Shown here: piece after piece, positions 54,190 through 63,491 of the stretch
Position numbering within the stretch: the stretch's first letter is position 1
Layout: each line of letters starts with the position of its first letter
Assembly (NCBI GenBank): GCA_052400665.1
Contig: JBQTGK010000002.1
Direction: 5' to 3' (one strand)
Length of the DNA: 64,000 nt
DNA from: JBQTGK01 sp052400665
GTDB lineage: Bacteria; Bacteroidota; Bacteroidia; Bacteroidales; Marinifilaceae
Program-made: the position numbers and the translations under genes
Notes under the pieces: generated by a model
What the model saw: the letters and a program-made list of their open reading frames with translations, nothing else
Told to the model about the DNA's origin: nothing
Databases searched by the model: none

Positions 54190-55479
54190 ATGAGACTATT
54201 TTTACTTACAATACAAGTGCTTTTTTGTGTTTCTTCTGCTGTTTTTTCGCAAAGTAAAGAAGAGGCGAAGATAGGTGTGCCCGGCGATGATATTTTTTCT
54301 GCAGATACAGTACACGAGATACGAATTAATTTTTTGCAATGTTCGGTATGGGATTCTTTAGTCCAGATAAAGCAGCAGAGAGATTCTCTTCAAATAAAGA
54401 GGTATTTACAGGGAAATGTAGTCGTTAACGGGAAAACCTATTATTCCTGCGGGTTAAGATTCAAAGGGGAGTCATCTTATGATTATTATCCGGGGCTAAA
54501 AAAATCATTTAAAATTAATTTTGGGAAATTCTTAAAAAAACAGCGATGGAACGGCTTAAAAACCATTAATCTGAATAATGCTTTTAAGGATCCGACTTTT
54601 ATGCGGGAAAAATTGTTTCTTGATTTTATGAGATTGGAAGGTCTCCCGGTGCCAAGATGTTCCTATGCAAATGTTTATTTAAATGATAAGTTATTGGGTT
54701 TATATGTTTTGGTAGAAGAGATCAATAAAGATTTTCTAACACGGAATTTTGGGAATAAAAAAGGTGGTTTTTTTAAGGGTGAGCCCAAAGCTTATTTAAA
54801 ATACAAAGGAGATAGCATACTTAGCTATCAAGACAATTATAAAAACAAAAATAACTCCTTAGAAGGATATAGAGATCTAATTCATTTTATACGTACGATT
54901 CATGAGAAAGGCGATGTTTCCATGATTTTTAATGTGGAAGATTGCCTTAAAATTTTTGCTGTAACTTCATTGTTTGCCAATGTTGATGCTTACAATATGA
55001 TGTACCGACATAATTATTATCTCTATAAGAATACCAATACTGGAAAAATAGAATGGATTCCTTATGATGCCAATTATGCATTTTGTGCTTTTAGTCCGCT
55101 TCTTAATTTAGAGGAGGCTGAAAATTTAAGTGTTTTTTACCGAATGGATAATAACGAAGCTCCTTTAATGGATTATCTGTTTGGAATAGCAAAATATAAA
55201 GAGTATTACATCGATTATCTTAAGAGATTGGTAAATCGCTCAGAGGTGGAAGCCTTTGTAGAAAATGAAGTTGACCGACTTTCCATTCTACTTCGCAAAT
55301 ATGTTTATTATGATACCAATAAAATGTATACCAATGCTGATTTTGAAGATAATTTAAGTAAGGTGATAGGTGATGTAAATGATCCTGGTGCTTTTATTCC
55401 CGGTTTAAAACCCTTTATTCAAAATCGGATTAAGGCAGTAAAAAAAGAGTTAAAACATAAAAAACAACAGAGAGACTAA
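54190..55479 (+). CDS. CotH-like kinase family secreted protein
   Basis: 429 residues from ATG 54190 (MRLFLLTIQVLF, signal peptide ending VFSQ). A TTG two codons upstream is less likely. CotH landmarks: LRFKGESSYDYYPGLKKSFKI (about 94-114, seen in the stretch RFKGESS and KKSFKINF), LNNAFKDPTFMREKL, YANVYLNDKLLGLYVLVEEI and EWIPYDANYAF. CotH in Bacillus is a spore-coat protein kinase; in bacteria outside sporulation CotH-like proteins accompany cell-surface polymers. The export signal suggests a periplasmic or surface role here. Six bases separate it from the preceding stop. Confidence 0.85.
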   Translation: MRLFLLTIQVLFCVSSAVFSQSKEEAKIGVPGDDIFSADTVHEIRINFLQCSVWDSLVQIKQQRDSLQIKRYLQGNVVVNGKTYYSCGLRFKGESSYDYYPGLKKSFKINFGKFLKKQRWNGLKTINLNNAFKDPTFMREKLFLDFMRLEGLPVPRCSYANVYLNDKLLGLYVLVEEINKDFLTRNFGNKKGGFFKGEPKAYLKYKGDSILSYQDNYKNKNNSLEGYRDLIHFIRTIHEKGDVSMIFNVEDCLKIFAVTSLFANVDAYNMMYRHNYYLYKNTNTGKIEWIPYDANYAFCAFSPLLNLEEAENLSVFYRMDNNEAPLMDYLFGIAKYKEYYIDYLKRLVNRSEVEAFVENEVDRLSILLRKYVYYDTNKMYTNADFEDNLSKVIGDVNDPGAFIPGLKPFIQNRIKAVKKELKHKKQQRD

Positions 55480-55480
55480 T

Positions 55481-56680
55481 ATGTCTTTATTACTAGAAAA
55501 TATTATCGATAATAATATACAGGAGTTCATAAGATATATTCCTGATACAGCCATTGCTATGCTCGATTATATGAGTGTAACAATAGATTATATAGAGGCA
55601 TTCTTTAAATATGTATTCGATCGATTACCTTATAATCCGCTGAATCGAATGATTATTTATTTGATACTGACTTTTCTTTTGTTACTGGCCATTTTACTTC
55701 CGGTGATATTGCTTTCTAAATTGTATATTACTCATAAAAGGAATAGATACAATGACCTTTATATTAGGTATTCACAGTATATAATCGGTTTTTTAATTGG
55801 ATCGCATACCTCAGAAGAGATTAAAGATCTTGAAGGTTTAAAGGCAAATAAAATTCACCGGAATGTGATGATTGATGTCTTAATGGCCATTGATAAGGCC
55901 GAGAATGGTGATGTGAGTAGAAGAATTAGAAAGCTTTATATGAAATTGGAGCTGGATAAAGATTCTATTAAAAAAATAAATAAAAGAGCCTGGAATAAAA
56001 AGATTGTGGGGATACGGGAGTTGAGTCACATGAGAGTAAAATCGGAAAATAAAAAGATCATTGAATTTCAGCAGAAGTCAAATGAGATTTTAAGAATTGA
56101 AACTCAAATTGGTCTCATAAAATTATTGCCATTTGTCCCTTTTGCATTTCTCGATTCTCAGGAAAAACCATTTACTGTGTGGGAGCAAATTAATGTATTC
56201 GATTTAATTCGTAAAAAAAGAATAGAAATTCCTGAGTTTGTTTTATGGCTTAACCATTGGAACGATTCGGTTGTTATGTTTTGTCTGGATATGATTCGCG
56301 TACTCAAACAAAAGGAAGCGGCCCCAAAAGTTATGGAATTGCTAAATCATGACAATGATTTGGTGAAAGGAAAAGTCATTAAAACATTGGTAGATCTGGA
56401 AAATAGGGAGGCCGTTGATAAGTTGAAGGAAATATTTATTCTCGAAGAGTTGCCAAATCAGATTAATATTATTCGCTCCATCGGACAATTGGGTATGGAA
56501 ACAGAACTCGATTTTTTGGAGGAAAAGTTAAGTAGCAAAGAGTTTAAAATTAAAATGCAGGCCTGTAAATCTATGGTTATGATAGGGGATGCAGGAATTA
56601 ACAGGTTAAAAGAATTGTGTAATGATGCTGAGGAAGAGTTGAAAGCGATTGTAAAGCATGTATTAGATCCTAGAATATGA
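55481..56680 (+). CDS. membrane-anchored HEAT-repeat protein
   Basis: 399 residues. One strong membrane helix (about 57-80, ILTFLLLLAILLPVILL), then a long cytoplasmic or periplasmic helical part. The C-terminal third (about 265-399) has HEAT-type repeats (QKEAAPKVMELLNHDNDLVKG, ENREAVDKLKEIF, AGINRLKELCNDAEEELKAI). HEAT repeats bind proteins, so it is likely a scaffold for the synthase complex. Its stop overlaps the start of the GT2 gene (ATGA), indicating tight coupling. Confidence 0.75.
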   Translation: MSLLLENIIDNNIQEFIRYIPDTAIAMLDYMSVTIDYIEAFFKYVFDRLPYNPLNRMIIYLILTFLLLLAILLPVILLSKLYITHKRNRYNDLYIRYSQYIIGFLIGSHTSEEIKDLEGLKANKIHRNVMIDVLMAIDKAENGDVSRRIRKLYMKLELDKDSIKKINKRAWNKKIVGIRELSHMRVKSENKKIIEFQQKSNEILRIETQIGLIKLLPFVPFAFLDSQEKPFTVWEQINVFDLIRKKRIEIPEFVLWLNHWNDSVVMFCLDMIRVLKQKEAAPKVMELLNHDNDLVKGKVIKTLVDLENREAVDKLKEIFILEELPNQINIIRSIGQLGMETELDFLEEKLSSKEFKIKMQACKSMVMIGDAGINRLKELCNDAEEELKAIVKHVLDPRI

Positions 56681-58131
56681 ATTATGATGAATTAATAAGG
56701 TTTATAAGTTATTTTCTGGATAAGATATTCATATCTTATGCATTTCTTTTGATATTTAGTTATACCACACTAAGTATAGTATCGGCTATTGCTTTAAATC
56801 ATTATTTAAAGAAAAATAGTTTTGTAGATTATAGTGTAATTCTTGATTCTCCTCTGGCTCCATCTGTTTCGGTTCTTGTTCCTGCTTTTAACGAGGCGCG
56901 AACGATTGTAGATAATATTGAGTCGATTTACACCATTCATTACAATAACTTTGATGTTATTGTGATTAACGATGGAAGTACTGATACTACCTTTGAAGAG
57001 CTAAGAGAGGCTTTTAAACTCGAGAAAGTGAATTTTGCCATTAATATGGAGGTGAAAACCGCCGAAGTAAGGGGCGTTTATAAATCTACAATTGATACCT
57101 ATTCCAATTTAATTGTTGTTGATAAAGAAAATGGTGGAAAAGCAGATGCCTTAAATGCTGGTATTAATATTTCTGATAAGGATTTGTTTATGGCCATTGA
57201 TGCCGATTCGATTCTGGAGCCCGATGCGGTATTGAAATTGGTGAAACCATTTTTAGAGCGTACCGACAGAAGGGTGATTGCTGCAGGAGGAGTGGTGCGA
57301 ATTGTGAACTCTTGTATTGTTGAGAATGGAAGGATACTTGAGGTTAGAGTTCCAGATAATATATTGGCAAGAATGCAGGTGTTAGAGTATACGCGTTCTT
57401 TTTTAATGGGGCGAATGGCATGGGCTAAACTTGATGGACTCATTATCATTTCGGGAGCCATGGGCATGTTCGATCGTAATGTGGTGGTTCAGAGTGGTGG
57501 CTATGCACACTCCATTGGTGAGGATATGGAGTTGGTGGTGAGGATTCGTCGTTACATGTCAGAACAAAGAGAAAAGTATAAGATTGAGTATATTCCCGAT
57601 CCTTTGTGCTGGACCGAGGCGCCGGTTGATTTATCTACTTTTGGGCGGCAGCGAAGCAGATGGACACGGGGAACCATAGAAACGCTTACCGATCACTCAA
57701 AAATATTTCTTTCCTCGCGTTACGGATCTATGGGAATGCTGGGATATCCATTTTGGTTTTTATTTGAATGGTTGGCGCCCATTGTCGAGTTAATAGGAAT
57801 TATTTATGCTATAATTCTTTATGTGACAGGAAATTTAAGTATTCATTTTATTCTGATTACCTTTCTTTTTGTATATACTTTTGCCTTGTTTTTTTCAACT
57901 TGTGCCATTCTTTACGAAGAGCTTACTTTTCACAGGTATGAGCGGAAAACTGATGTTTTCAGATTGTGGATTGCTGCAGTATTAGAACCTTTTTTACTGC
58001 ATCCGATTTCTTTGTTCTTTTCTATAAAAGGGAACATTCAATATGCCATGGGAAATAGAAAATGGGGACGTATGGAGAGAAAAGGGTTTAGTCATAAAGG
58101 CAAAAAAAAATCTGACTCAGCTAAAGAGTAA
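56677..58131 (+). CDS. processive family 2 glycosyltransferase (PgaC/HasA-like polymer synthase)
   Basis: 484 residues. N-terminal membrane helix (about 15-40), cytoplasmic GT-A domain, then three or four membrane helices (about 345-455). Motifs: SVLVPAFNEARTIVDNIESI (about 65-84), INDGSTDTTFEEL, DKENGGKADALNAG (about 149-162), FMAIDADSILEPDAV (DxD, about 170-184), SIGEDMELVVRIRR and the processive GRQRSRWTRGTIET (QxxRW type, about 325-338). Such enzymes make a homopolymer and push it through the inner membrane. It overlaps the previous gene by four bases and ends the operon. Confidence 0.92.
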   Translation: MNYDELIRFISYFLDKIFISYAFLLIFSYTTLSIVSAIALNHYLKKNSFVDYSVILDSPLAPSVSVLVPAFNEARTIVDNIESIYTIHYNNFDVIVINDGSTDTTFEELREAFKLEKVNFAINMEVKTAEVRGVYKSTIDTYSNLIVVDKENGGKADALNAGINISDKDLFMAIDADSILEPDAVLKLVKPFLERTDRRVIAAGGVVRIVNSCIVENGRILEVRVPDNILARMQVLEYTRSFLMGRMAWAKLDGLIIISGAMGMFDRNVVVQSGGYAHSIGEDMELVVRIRRYMSEQREKYKIEYIPDPLCWTEAPVDLSTFGRQRSRWTRGTIETLTDHSKIFLSSRYGSMGMLGYPFWFLFEWLAPIVELIGIIYAIILYVTGNLSIHFILITFLFVYTFALFFSTCAILYEELTFHRYERKTDVFRLWIAAVLEPFLLHPISLFFSIKGNIQYAMGNRKWGRMERKGFSHKGKKKSDSAKE

Positions 58132-58265
58132 TTGCCTTTTGCTTTTTTGAAAATCCTGCAAATAAAGATTCAAAAAATTTAAGCATAAATAGATTTATAA
58201 TACGATACCTACAGTCTATTGATTACCGATAAATTATCGTAAGATCAATTGATAAGCTTATTTAT

Positions 58266-60923
58266 TTATTGGGGTGTATTTTTTTGTTTACTTAATGAGT
58301 GTGGAATTATGAATATGAATTTTGAGCCTGCCCCTTTTTCAGATTTTAAGTACATTTCACCATTTAGTAATTCAACAATGCCTTTGGATATTGGAAGACC
58401 AAGGCCAGCACCTCCAAATTGACGGGTGTAAACATCTTCGATCTGTCCAAATCGTTGAAAAATAAGATCCTGTTTTTCTTTGGGAATACCAATTCCACTG
58501 TCTTCCACAGAAAATTCAAGCAGTGAGTTGTTTAAATCAACGCTTACCTTTATAAAACCTTCTTTTGTGAATTTGAGGGCATTATTTATTAGGTTGATTA
58601 ATACCTGTTTAATTTTTCCCAAATCAGAATGGATTTCATCAAATTGTTTTGGAACCTTATTAGTAAAGGAAATTTTAAGGTGAGTCTTTTTGTATTTTAA
58701 TTTCTCCTGATTAAAAAAGATCTCTAAATCGGCAAAGAGTTTGGATATGGAGAATGGATTAATAATCAACTTTAATAGTTTGACCTCTAAATAGGAAATC
58801 TCAATTATATTATTGATAATTTCTAAAAGTTGTTTGCCATTCTGATCCAATATATCGATGTATTTGTTTTTCTTTTCAGGACTCAGATTCTCTTTCCCCA
58901 AAAGTTGACTAAAACCTAAAATACCATTCATAGGAGTTCTTATTTCGTGACTCATATTTGCTAAGAATGCCGATTTTAATCTGTCGCTTTCTTCGGCTTT
59001 TTTGAGTGCTATTTTAAGCTTGTGTTCAACTTTCTTAATGTGTGATATGTCTAAAACAAAACCTAGAAATTCATTGTTCTTGATCTTTACTGCACTAATA
59101 TAGGCTGGAATTTTCCTTCCTTTAAGTGATTGAATGTATACTTCCCCCTGTGCTTTTCCATTTATCATTAGTCTATAGAGCAAGTTTTTGTTCTTCTTAA
59201 TTTGTTTGGGAGGGAAGAAATCTTTAATAGAATAGTCCGATTTTAAAGGTGTTTCCAGGTCCAGAAGTTTAGCAAAAGCAGGATTTGAAAAGGTAATTTT
59301 TGTGTTTTCGTTAAAAATAAGCATCCCGCTTGGCGACTCATTAATATAAGTTCTTAGCTTATATTCGCTCGAGGCCAGGGCTTTTTCAGTAGCAAGCCTT
59401 TGTGTAATATCGTTCATCAGCCATATTTCTTTGTTGTCGAAACAGTAGCCGTGGAATTCTACATTTAATTTTTTACCGCTCTTAGTAAGTATGGTTGTAA
59501 TGCCTGGAATTCTGAAACTGTTTTTTTTACAGGATTGATAAAATTCTAAATTTTCTTTTTCCTTTTTTGGGTATAAGATACGAAACCAACTTTCAAGGTC
59601 TGGAAGCTCTTTGTTGGTATATTCTGTAATTTCAAAGGCCTTTTTATTTGTAAATAGCCTGTTCCCTTCTATCAGAATTGCTCCCGATGGCAGGTTTTCA
59701 ATCATTTCTCTAAATCGTTTTTCTGATTTTTTCAGAGCTTCTTCAGTGGATTTTCTCTCAATAATTTCTTTTTCCAGTTCCTTGTTTTTTAGGTTTAAGT
59801 TCAAGGTTTGTTTTGCTACTTCGATTTTAAGTTTTTTTGTAAAGAAGAAAAGATATAAAGTATAAAAAGCAATAATACTTGCAAGTAACATACTTGCTAA
59901 AAGTGTCCATTTTAACCAAAGAGGTGCTTTTGTTTTTTCGGTTTTGTAAATGAAATTTTCAAGATTGTAATTGGGTGATATCATACCCATTTCTGCACAA
60001 ATCTTCGCAATATGATCTAACCTTCCAGGGTTAATATGTCCTATTTCGATATATTCATTCAGGATTAGTTTTTTTATTTCCTGGGCTTCAAATTCGAGGT
60101 GCTTTTTGCTTTTATCTACCTTATAAGTTGTTATTATGATATCAATAATTTCATCGGTATTGTTTAGTGCATATTCCCATCCTTTTTTGCTGGCTCTTAA
60201 AAAGGCATCTACTCTTTTCGGATGATTGTTTACTTCTTTTTTGGAAGTAAAAATTCCATCTCCATAAAAATCAATACCATAGGTTTGAGGATGTATAATG
60301 GAATAGGCGATATTTTGTTCGTTTAACAAATAGGGTTCGTTGGTAGAATAGGCATTTAGGACATCGGTTTTTTTGTTGATCAGATCATTGATGTCATAAC
60401 TGCTATTTAGTCTTGTAAAGTCATTAGAGTGAATGCCTTCCTTAAAAAAGATTGCCAGTAGCTCGGGATCTCGAAACTCGTCGAGAAGCATAATTCGTTT
60501 GTTAATAAGATCGTGTGCCGAATGAATATTTGATTCTTTCAGACTTAAAAATATGGAAGGAGAACGTTGAAATATTGCAGATAAAAGTACAATGGGTTTG
60601 TTGTTTACGTAGGCTAGTAGAATATCATTTGAAGAAATGCCATAGTCTGCCTTTCCCATTAGTACCTGATTGATAGTATTTATAGTGTCGCCTTCGAGTA
60701 GCTCTACCTCCAGTCCTTCCTCCTTAAAAAAACCTTTATGAATGGCAGCATAGTATCCGGCAAATTGAAATTGATGTGTGTATTTTAATTGGAGTTTAAT
60801 TTTTTCATATTCTACTGCCTTGTTTGCTTGTTTGCTATAGCAATTATAGGATATCAATGTAAAAGCAAAAAATATAAGTGTAAACAGAAGAAAAGGAGGG
60901 TGGTATTTTCGGGTTTTATTCAT
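58266..60923 (-). CDS. hybrid sensor histidine kinase with NMT1/ThiY-like periplasmic domain
   Basis: 885 residues. Signal/membrane segment about 11-28. Periplasmic domain about 38-300 of the NMT1/THI5 solute-binding type (LQLKYTHQFQFAGYYAAIHK, GKADYGISSNDILLAYVNNK, LDEFRDPE). Membrane helix about 338-358, two PAS domains (about 400-510 and 520-640), HisKA with intact LANMSHEIRTPMNGILGFSQ, then HATPase_c with LINNALKFT, VEDSGIGIPKEKQ and GAGLGLPISKGIVEL. No receiver domain. A sensor for a pyrimidine-, sulfonate- or nitrate-like small molecule is the natural inference; the ligand is unknown. It is convergent with the exopolysaccharide operon (134 bp between stops). Confidence 0.88.
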   Translation of the reverse strand: MNKTRKYHPPFLLFTLIFFAFTLISYNCYSKQANKAVEYEKIKLQLKYTHQFQFAGYYAAIHKGFFKEEGLEVELLEGDTINTINQVLMGKADYGISSNDILLAYVNNKPIVLLSAIFQRSPSIFLSLKESNIHSAHDLINKRIMLLDEFRDPELLAIFFKEGIHSNDFTRLNSSYDINDLINKKTDVLNAYSTNEPYLLNEQNIAYSIIHPQTYGIDFYGDGIFTSKKEVNNHPKRVDAFLRASKKGWEYALNNTDEIIDIIITTYKVDKSKKHLEFEAQEIKKLILNEYIEIGHINPGRLDHIAKICAEMGMISPNYNLENFIYKTEKTKAPLWLKWTLLASMLLASIIAFYTLYLFFFTKKLKIEVAKQTLNLNLKNKELEKEIIERKSTEEALKKSEKRFREMIENLPSGAILIEGNRLFTNKKAFEITEYTNKELPDLESWFRILYPKKEKENLEFYQSCKKNSFRIPGITTILTKSGKKLNVEFHGYCFDNKEIWLMNDITQRLATEKALASSEYKLRTYINESPSGMLIFNENTKITFSNPAFAKLLDLETPLKSDYSIKDFFPPKQIKKNKNLLYRLMINGKAQGEVYIQSLKGRKIPAYISAVKIKNNEFLGFVLDISHIKKVEHKLKIALKKAEESDRLKSAFLANMSHEIRTPMNGILGFSQLLGKENLSPEKKNKYIDILDQNGKQLLEIINNIIEISYLEVKLLKLIINPFSISKLFADLEIFFNQEKLKYKKTHLKISFTNKVPKQFDEIHSDLGKIKQVLINLINNALKFTKEGFIKVSVDLNNSLLEFSVEDSGIGIPKEKQDLIFQRFGQIEDVYTRQFGGAGLGLPISKGIVELLNGEMYLKSEKGAGSKFIFIIPHSLSKQKNTPQ

Positions 60924-61004
60924 GGTCTACGGCGATTATGGGCTAGTACTAAAGATACGTTTATCGCAGTCAGGAAAAAAATTTTTTAAGTGAAAACCTA
61001 AAAA

Positions 61005-61038
61005 ATACCCCAAAAGCTATAAGGAACTTTTGGGGTAT
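61005..61038 (-). terminator. Rho-independent terminator after the DUF3332 gene
   Basis: Stem ATACCCCAAAAG / CTTTTGGGGTAT; on the minus strand followed by TTTTTTAGG. Lies 22 bases past the stop codon of the DUF3332 gene. Confidence 0.85.
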
Positions 61039-61059
61039 AGTAAGAATTATTTTGTTTTT

Positions 61060-61641
61060 TTATTTTAATGCCCAGTTTAATGGTGTTGTTTCGATTTGCT
61101 GTTTTATTTCTGCCAGATTATAACTTTGTGGGTTAACAGAAATAGCATCACCATTTGGTTTATAGATTTTAATTAGATTTGCTTCTTCCTGAATGCATAC
61201 TAATTTTTGTAAATCTTTGTCTCCATCTTTTAAGCTCCAGCTTTCTGATGCAGGATCGAAAATCAAATCCGCATATCTTCCTTTATCAGGACCTTGAAGC
61301 TGTTCAATGTGAAATTTGTTTTTAGTAGCAGTGATGCGGTATTTTTTACCATCTTTTTTTACAATTTGTACGTCTTTATCGCCTTCTTTCATAGCAATTG
61401 GATTGTCGCCAGTCCAAAATTCAATTGTGTTAAGAACTACTCCATCAACAAATACGGCTACCTCGTAAACCGGTATAACGATAAAAGCAAAAAATACCAG
61501 GGCATTTATAAACTTATCCCCAACAGTACTGTTCCACTCATGTAAATTTTTAGTTAGGCGAAACGGGCCGTAACATCCTGTTTGTCCAATGCTAAGAACA
61601 AAAAACAGGCAAGCCAATAGAAAAACATTTACTTTTTTCAT
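61060..61641 (-). CDS. DUF3332 family lipoprotein-like protein
   Basis: 193 residues from ATG 61641 (MKKVNVFLLACLFFVLS); an ATG three codons upstream is possible. A hydrophobic N-terminus is followed by TGCYGPF, a candidate lipobox-like Cys. Then comes the family core LTKNLHEWNSTVGDKFINALVFFAFIVIPVYEVAVFVDGVVLNTIEFW with a second hydrophobic helix. The family is described in Bacteroidota and proteobacteria and has no known function. Single gene with its own terminator. Confidence 0.82.
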   Translation of the reverse strand: MKKVNVFLLACLFFVLSIGQTGCYGPFRLTKNLHEWNSTVGDKFINALVFFAFIVIPVYEVAVFVDGVVLNTIEFWTGDNPIAMKEGDKDVQIVKKDGKKYRITATKNKFHIEQLQGPDKGRYADLIFDPASESWSLKDGDKDLQKLVCIQEEANLIKIYKPNGDAISVNPQSYNLAEIKQQIETTPLNWALK

Positions 61642-61792
61642 GATAATCAATTTTGAATTAAATATTGTGTGTAATTATTCTCAGAAACATTAAAGAAACG
61701 TTTTTGCATCTTTTTTATTATCCTTATGAAAATAAAAGAAGCAATAAGAAAGGTGAAAATTACGAAGTATTTGGTAATAAATTAAGTTTATA

Positions 61793-61835
61793 TAAAAAAA
61801 AGTGGCGAAAGATGTAAATCTATCAGCCACTTTTT
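61793..61835 (-). terminator. Rho-independent terminator after amtB
   Basis: Stem AAAAGTGGC / GCCACTTTT with an inner AGAT/ATCT pairing; on the minus strand followed by a T run. Lies 25 bases past the amtB stop. Confidence 0.85.
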
Positions 61836-61859
61836 GAGAAACGAGTATAGTTAAAAGTG

Positions 61860-63101
61860 TTAGTGGTATGCTTTTTCTCCGTGTTCGTATATATCCAATC
61901 CTTCTTCTTCAATTCGCGCTGGAACTCGAAGACCGATTGTTACTTTTAAGATTTTAAATAGGATATAGGAAGTTCCCAGTGCCCAAGCTGCAACAGCTAG
62001 AACTCCTAAAACCTGTATGCCAAGTAAGCTGAAGCCACCGCCATAGAATAGACCTCCTTCTTTAGCAAAAAATCCTACTAAGATGGTACCCAGTGCACCA
62101 TTTACACCATGAACGGTAATTGCACCAACCGGATCATCGATTCTTAGAACTTTATCGATAAATTCTACTGCAAAAACTAATGTTGTTCCGGCCAAAAGAC
62201 CAATCAAAATAGCTGCTTCGGGCGATACAATGTCACATCCGGCAGTAATGGCTACAAGTCCGGCAAGAGAACCATTTAAAGTTAAAGATAATGTAGGACG
62301 TTTGTATCGCATCCAGCTTATTCCTAAGGCTGCTAAAGTACCAGCTGCGGCCGATAAATTGGTAGTTAAGAAAATATGAGCAATGGCTGTTGTGTTTTCA
62401 GTTCCATTTGCTGCCAATTGCGAACCTGCATTAAATCCGAACCATCCGAACCATAGAATGAATACTCCTAATGCTGCGAAAGTAAGGTTATGACCAGGTA
62501 TTGCATTGGCTTTTCCATTGTATTTTCCAATTCTTGGACCTATAAGAACGGCTCCTACTAATCCCATCCATGCTCCTACAGAGTGAACAACAGTTGAACC
62601 TGCAAAATCGTGAAATCCAAGTTCACTTAGCCATCCGCCTCCCCAAATCCAGTGTCCTGATATAGGGTAAATAACTGCTGTTGTAATAATACTAAAGAAT
62701 AAATAAGCTTTAAATTCTGTTCGTTCTGCTACTGCTCCCGATACAATGGTCGCTGCTGTTGCAGCAAATACGGTTTGAAACATCAGGAAAGATAGGTCAA
62801 TTTCCGGGGCAACGTCCTCCATAAATGGCAACTTTCCGATTAATCCTCCAATATCGGTTCCAAACATTAATGCATATCCTACAAGAAAGAATGTGATGGA
62901 TCCAACAGCAAAATCCAATACGTTTTTCATTAGGATATTGGCTGTATTTTTAGATCTTGTAAAGCCTGCTTCTGCCATAGCAAAGCCGGGTTGCATAAAC
63001 ATTACAAGTGCTGTGGAAATTAAGACCCAGATAATGTCTATTGAGTGTCCTGTTGTTGTTAGTGTGCTGTTTAGTGTATCTAAAGTAAGTGTATGATCCA
63101 T
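61860..63101 (-). CDS. amtB: ammonium transporter
   Basis: 413 residues with about 11 membrane helices. Amt features: MFMQPGFAMAEAGFTRSKNTANILMKN (phenylalanine gate region), TAATIVSGAVAERTEF, the first pore His in TVVHSVGAWMGLVG (about 177), WFGWFGFNAGS and the second pore His in GAITVHGVNGALGT (about 329). It channels ammonium across the inner membrane. It lies 42 bp downstream of glnK, the standard glnK-amtB operon, so GlnK should block the channel when nitrogen is sufficient. Confidence 0.96.
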   Translation of the reverse strand: MDHTLTLDTLNSTLTTTGHSIDIIWVLISTALVMFMQPGFAMAEAGFTRSKNTANILMKNVLDFAVGSITFFLVGYALMFGTDIGGLIGKLPFMEDVAPEIDLSFLMFQTVFAATAATIVSGAVAERTEFKAYLFFSIITTAVIYPISGHWIWGGGWLSELGFHDFAGSTVVHSVGAWMGLVGAVLIGPRIGKYNGKANAIPGHNLTFAALGVFILWFGWFGFNAGSQLAANGTENTTAIAHIFLTTNLSAAAGTLAALGISWMRYKRPTLSLTLNGSLAGLVAITAGCDIVSPEAAILIGLLAGTTLVFAVEFIDKVLRIDDPVGAITVHGVNGALGTILVGFFAKEGGLFYGGGFSLLGIQVLGVLAVAAWALGTSYILFKILKVTIGLRVPARIEEEGLDIYEHGEKAYH

Positions 63102-63143
63102 AATTGGTAAATTTAAAATTCGTGAGAAACTAAGTTTAGGCTT

Positions 63144-63491
63144 TTACTCTTCATCATATAATGAACGGTCACCTGAATCGCCAGTACGTATTCTATAGGC
63201 ATCCTGAACATCATAAATAAATATTCTTCCATCGCCTATTTCTCCGGTGAAAGCATTTTCACGAATGCTTACAATACAGCTGTCAACATATTTATCACGT
63301 ACAATAAAAGAGATATATGTTCTTTCAATGCTACTTGTGTCATAGGTTACTCCACGGTATACTCTTTCTTCTACCGATTTTCCTACGCCTCTTACCTCCC
63401 AGAACGTTAAATAATCAATGCCGATTTCGTGTAGGCCTTTTTTTACGTCTTCGAATTTTGTTTTGCGAATAATTGCTTCGATCTTTTTCAT
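63144..63491 (-). CDS. glnK: PII nitrogen regulatory protein (GlnK/GlnB)
   Basis: 115 residues. Starts MKKIEAIIRKTKFEDVKKGL. The T-loop region includes VYRGVTYDTSS, with Tyr at the positions equivalent to E. coli Tyr46 and Tyr51, so uridylylation is possible but no GlnD is in the window. The C-loop reads TGEIGDGRIFIYDV and the end AYRIRTGDSGDRS. It senses 2-oxoglutarate and ATP/ADP and binds AmtB. First gene of the operon. Confidence 0.94.
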   Translation of the reverse strand: MKKIEAIIRKTKFEDVKKGLHEIGIDYLTFWEVRGVGKSVEERVYRGVTYDTSSIERTYISFIVRDKYVDSCIVSIRENAFTGEIGDGRIFIYDVQDAYRIRTGDSGDRSLYDEE

